Positions 6,653 through 8,333 of a DNA stretch of 8,333 nucleotides are shown here, piece after piece. The stretch lies in NCBI GenBank assembly GCA_003647765.1, contig QMNM01000046.1, forward strand, positions 1 through 8,333. The letters run 5' to 3'. The DNA comes from Candidatus Cloacimonadota bacterium. Lineage in GTDB: Bacteria > Cloacimonadota > Cloacimonadia > JGIOTU-2 > B8-G9. A model generated the notes under the pieces. It did no database searches. It saw nothing but the letters and a program-made list of their open reading frames with translations, and was not told where the DNA came from. The position numbers and the translations under genes were made by a program. Every line of letters starts with the position of its first letter. The first letter of the stretch is position 1.

Positions 6653-7027
6653 ATGGGATTATATATGTTAGAGTATAGAATACAACGAATAAATAAGTTA
6701 TATAAGAAAGTAATTGCGAATATATTAGAGTTTCGTATTCGTGATAAAAGATTAAAGTGGGTTACAATTACTGATGTAAATGTCTCGTCTGATTTATCTG
6801 TTGCAAAAGTATATTTTACTATTTTTGGGGAAAATGATACAAAAACAGTACTACAAGGATTGGATAAAGCCAAAAATTTCATAAAAAGAGAGGTGGCTAA
6901 AAGGGTCTCTACGAGAAATATTCCAGAGCTTTATTTTTGTTTTGATGAAACAGAAGAAAAAGCTAGAAAACTTGATTATATTCTGAGGGACATTGATGCG
7001 CCTGATGTAAATGCGAAAAAACCTTAA
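6653..7027 (+). CDS. rbfA: Ribosome-binding factor A
   Basis: RbfA is a small KH-fold protein that binds the 30S subunit and helps mature the 16S rRNA 5' end. The 124-aa product has family landmarks: R-I-Q-R-I near the start (equivalent to the usual R-V), a helix ending R30-D-K-R-L, the strand T38-I-T-D-V-N-V-S-S-D-L-S-V-A-K-V-Y, and I90-P-E-L-Y-F-C-F-D. Length is typical. Two starts are possible, ATG 6653 and ATG 6665. The second has a weak GGGA at 6655-6658 and gives 120 aa; family alignment does not separate them. It lies between the two heptamer arrays. The usual neighbours infB and nrnA support the identity. Confidence 0.93.
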   Translation: MGLYMLEYRIQRINKLYKKVIANILEFRIRDKRLKWVTITDVNVSSDLSVAKVYFTIFGENDTKTVLQGLDKAKNFIKREVAKRVSTRNIPELYFCFDETEEKARKLDYILRDIDAPDVNAKKP

Positions 7028-7043
7028 ATTTTATAAAATATCT

Positions 7044-7085
7044 CTACGCCCTACGCATTACGCTCTACGCCCTACGCATTACGCA
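7044..7085 (+). repeat. Heptamer tandem array, NTACGCN, 6 units
   Basis: Six 7-bp units are organised as two 21-bp higher-order units (7044-7064 and 7065-7085) differing only in the final base. If read in the nrnA frame they would give the peptide R-P-T-H-Y-A-L twice, a spurious N-terminal extension. The array fills most of the 76-nt gap between rbfA and nrnA. Confidence 0.95.
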
Positions 7086-7103
7086 TATATCGGTATTTTT
7101 ACA

Positions 7104-8252
7104 ATGATAAATTTACAATATTTTAAAAGGTCTATTATAGAACTAATTAAAAATAGTAATGATATTGTTATCACTGGGCATGAAAATCCTGATGGCGACT
7201 CTATAGGTTCAGAAATTGCATTATATTTACTTTTATCGCAGATGGGTAAAAATGTACGAATTATAAATCATGATCCTTGTCCAGAAACATATTATTATCT
7301 AACAGGAGCAGAAAAAATAGAAACATCATATTCAAATGATTCTTCGGATAATAAGAAAATTTTTCAACTCGCTTTTATGTTAGACCATAATGAGAGGAAA
7401 CGAACAGGACAAAATCTTGTTAAAATCTATGATAATTCGCGAACCTTAATCAGAATTGATCATCATAAAGAAAATGAAAAAATAGAGCAAAGTATTAGCT
7501 ATATTGATGAAAGTTATGCGGCTACTTGTGAAATTCTATATTTCATCTTCTATAAAGAGATAGAAAATCTGCCTACAAAAATACGACTACATATTGCTAA
7601 TGCTTTGTATACTGGCATTATCTATGATACAAACAATTTTGTGAACAGAAATACAAATTGCAGAACATTTTCTGTATGTGCAAAGTTGACTGAATGGGGT
7701 GTTGAACCGAGTTATGTATATGAGAAAATTTTTAATATGCGCTCTGTTTCAGAGGTTAAATTGCTTGGTTATTCATTAGCCAATATTGAACCTTATATGG
7801 ATGGAAAACTAATTCTAATGATAACACATAAGGACATTGCAAATGAATTAAATGTTGATATTGACAAGACTAATAAGTTTTTAGCGGAATTGCAAATGAT
7901 AAAGGATTGGGAAATCATTGTGTATATTAGAGAATTGGATAAGGATTATTTTAGGGTAAGTTTACGGGCAAAACATATTGATATTAGACAAGTGGCTGAA
8001 TATTATGGTGGTGGTGGACATAAGCTAGCTGCTGGCTTTAAAGTTAGACAAAATCTATTTAATCTAAAAGAAGAGCTAATCAAGACCTTATGCAACCTGA
8101 TAAATTACAAGAGTTCAAGAAAACAAGAAAACAAGAGTTCAAGAAAACAAGAAAAGAATGCTGATGCTGTGAAAAGGAATATTTTGTTAGAAATTTTTTC
8201 GTGTTTCTTCGTGTTCTTCGTGGCTAACAAGAGTAGAACGCTGATACTGTGA
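7104..8252 (+). CDS. nrnA: DHH-family nanoRNase / pAp phosphatase, with repeat-encoded C-terminal tail
   Basis: NrnA-type DHH/DHHA1 phosphoesterases degrade 2-5 nt RNA fragments and can remove phosphate from pAp. The first ATG after the heptamer array, 7104, is preferred; an upstream ATG at 7011 would overlap rbfA and translate the array. The product is 382 aa. Metal-binding motifs are H26-x-N-P-D30-G-D32-S, D94 in LDHNERKRTG (usually DxSDxxR, so divergent), D119-H-H121, and D175 in GIIYDTNNF. The DHHA1 domain has the substrate-binding G302-GGG-H306-K. Normal family proteins are about 310-340 aa; the core here ends near residue 335. Residues 336-382 are encoded by three repeat families in a row: K-S-S-R-K-Q-E-N twice, then A-D-A-V-K-R-N-I, then F-S-C-F-F-V-F-F-V-A. 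The enzyme is probably functional, with an odd basic and then hydrophobic tail. Confidence 0.93.
   Translation: MINLQYFKRSIIELIKNSNDIVITGHENPDGDSIGSEIALYLLLSQMGKNVRIINHDPCPETYYYLTGAEKIETSYSNDSSDNKKIFQLAFMLDHNERKRTGQNLVKIYDNSRTLIRIDHHKENEKIEQSISYIDESYAATCEILYFIFYKEIENLPTKIRLHIANALYTGIIYDTNNFVNRNTNCRTFSVCAKLTEWGVEPSYVYEKIFNMRSVSEVKLLGYSLANIEPYMDGKLILMITHKDIANELNVDIDKTNKFLAELQMIKDWEIIVYIRELDKDYFRVSLRAKHIDIRQVAEYYGGGGHKLAAGFKVRQNLFNLKEELIKTLCNLINYKSSRKQENKSSRKQEKNADAVKRNILLEIFSCFFVFFVANKSRTLIL
8108..8155 (+). repeat. CAAG 8-bp tandem array (6 units) inside the nrnA 3' end
   Basis: Units CAAGAGTT, CAAGAAAA, CAAGAAAA are repeated exactly twice, giving a 24-bp higher-order unit (8108-8131, 8132-8155). 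CAAGAGTT is the reverse complement of the AACTCTTG register of the array before infB, and CAAGAAAA matches a register of the other array there. It thus joins both types in one orientation. Confidence 0.95.
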
Positions 8253-8264
8253 AATAGGAATATT
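8156..8264 (+). repeat. Near-identical approximately 28-bp direct repeat flanking a TTCGTG element
   Basis: The segment 8156-8183 (GAATGCTGATGCTGTG, then AAAAGGAATATT) recurs at 8236-8264 with a few base changes and one insertion. Between the copies is the TTTCGTGTTTCTTCGTGTTC / TTCGTGGCTAA element (8199-8227). The first copy and the element are translated as the nrnA tail; the second copy supplies the TGA stop at 8250-8252. Confidence 0.85.
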
Positions 8265-8271
8265 AGGTTTT

Positions 8272-8332
8272 GTAATTTGACATTTGTAATTTGTCATTTT
8301 ATTAGAAATTAGAAATTTGTAATTTGACATTT
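8272..8332 (+). repeat. 14-bp repeat GTAATTTGACATTT, three copies at the window end
   Basis: GTAATTTGACATTT at 8272-8285 is followed directly by GTAATTTGTCATTT at 8286-8299. A third copy (8319-8332) follows after a 19-nt AT-rich stretch containing TTAGAAA twice. The array appears to continue past the window edge. There is no gene in 8253-8333. Confidence 0.85.
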
Positions 8333-8333
8333 C

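Noticed and set aside
7011-7103. N-terminal extension of NrnA from ATG 7011
   Set aside because: Would overlap rbfA and translate the heptamer array into R-P-T-H-Y-A repeats. The family N-terminus begins at 7104.

Overview
The window looks like a piece of chromosome from an AT-rich anaerobic or microaerophilic bacterium. The presence of desulfoferrodoxin and a hybrid cluster protein points to anaerobic life. Domain content alone does not let me place the organism in a phylum. All eight recognisable genes lie on the + strand. Nearly every gap between them holds short tandem or dispersed repeats, a style often seen in genomes of uncultivated lineages.

Region 1 (1-485) is a non-coding leader with small dyads, a possible promoter near 315-342 and a short CGAAC repeat. 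Region 2 (486-3144) is a reactive-oxygen and reactive-nitrogen defence cluster. It holds a two-iron superoxide reductase (desulfoferrodoxin), a two-domain protein joining a DUF2249/TusA-like domain to a carboxymuconolactone decarboxylase-like domain, and a short (class III-like) hybrid cluster protein. The last two are closely spaced and each has a good ribosome binding site.

Region 3 (3286-8252) is the conserved translation and RNA-processing cluster ylxR-infB-ylxP(DUF503)-rbfA-nrnA. The usual upstream partners rimP and nusA are not here; hcp sits where nusA would be expected. InfB is complete, but its GTPase NKxD motif reads SKID. YlxR and NrnA both end in peptide encoded by intergenic-type repeats.

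The repeats are the most striking part. Two head-to-head 8-bp arrays (CAAG-phase, then CTTG-phase) fill the ylxR-infB gap and stop 12 nt before the infB Shine-Dalgarno. Two arrays of a 7-bp TACGC unit lie on either side of rbfA. A third CAAG array, a TTCGTGGC-type repeat and a duplicated approximately 28-bp element lie at the 3' end of nrnA, and a 14-bp repeat runs off the window end. I see no rRNA, tRNA, CRISPR or transposase. I did not identify a new defence or mobile system; the best candidates for something undescribed are the DUF2249-CMD stress protein, the SKID IF-2 and the repeat arrays that shape gene ends and leaders.
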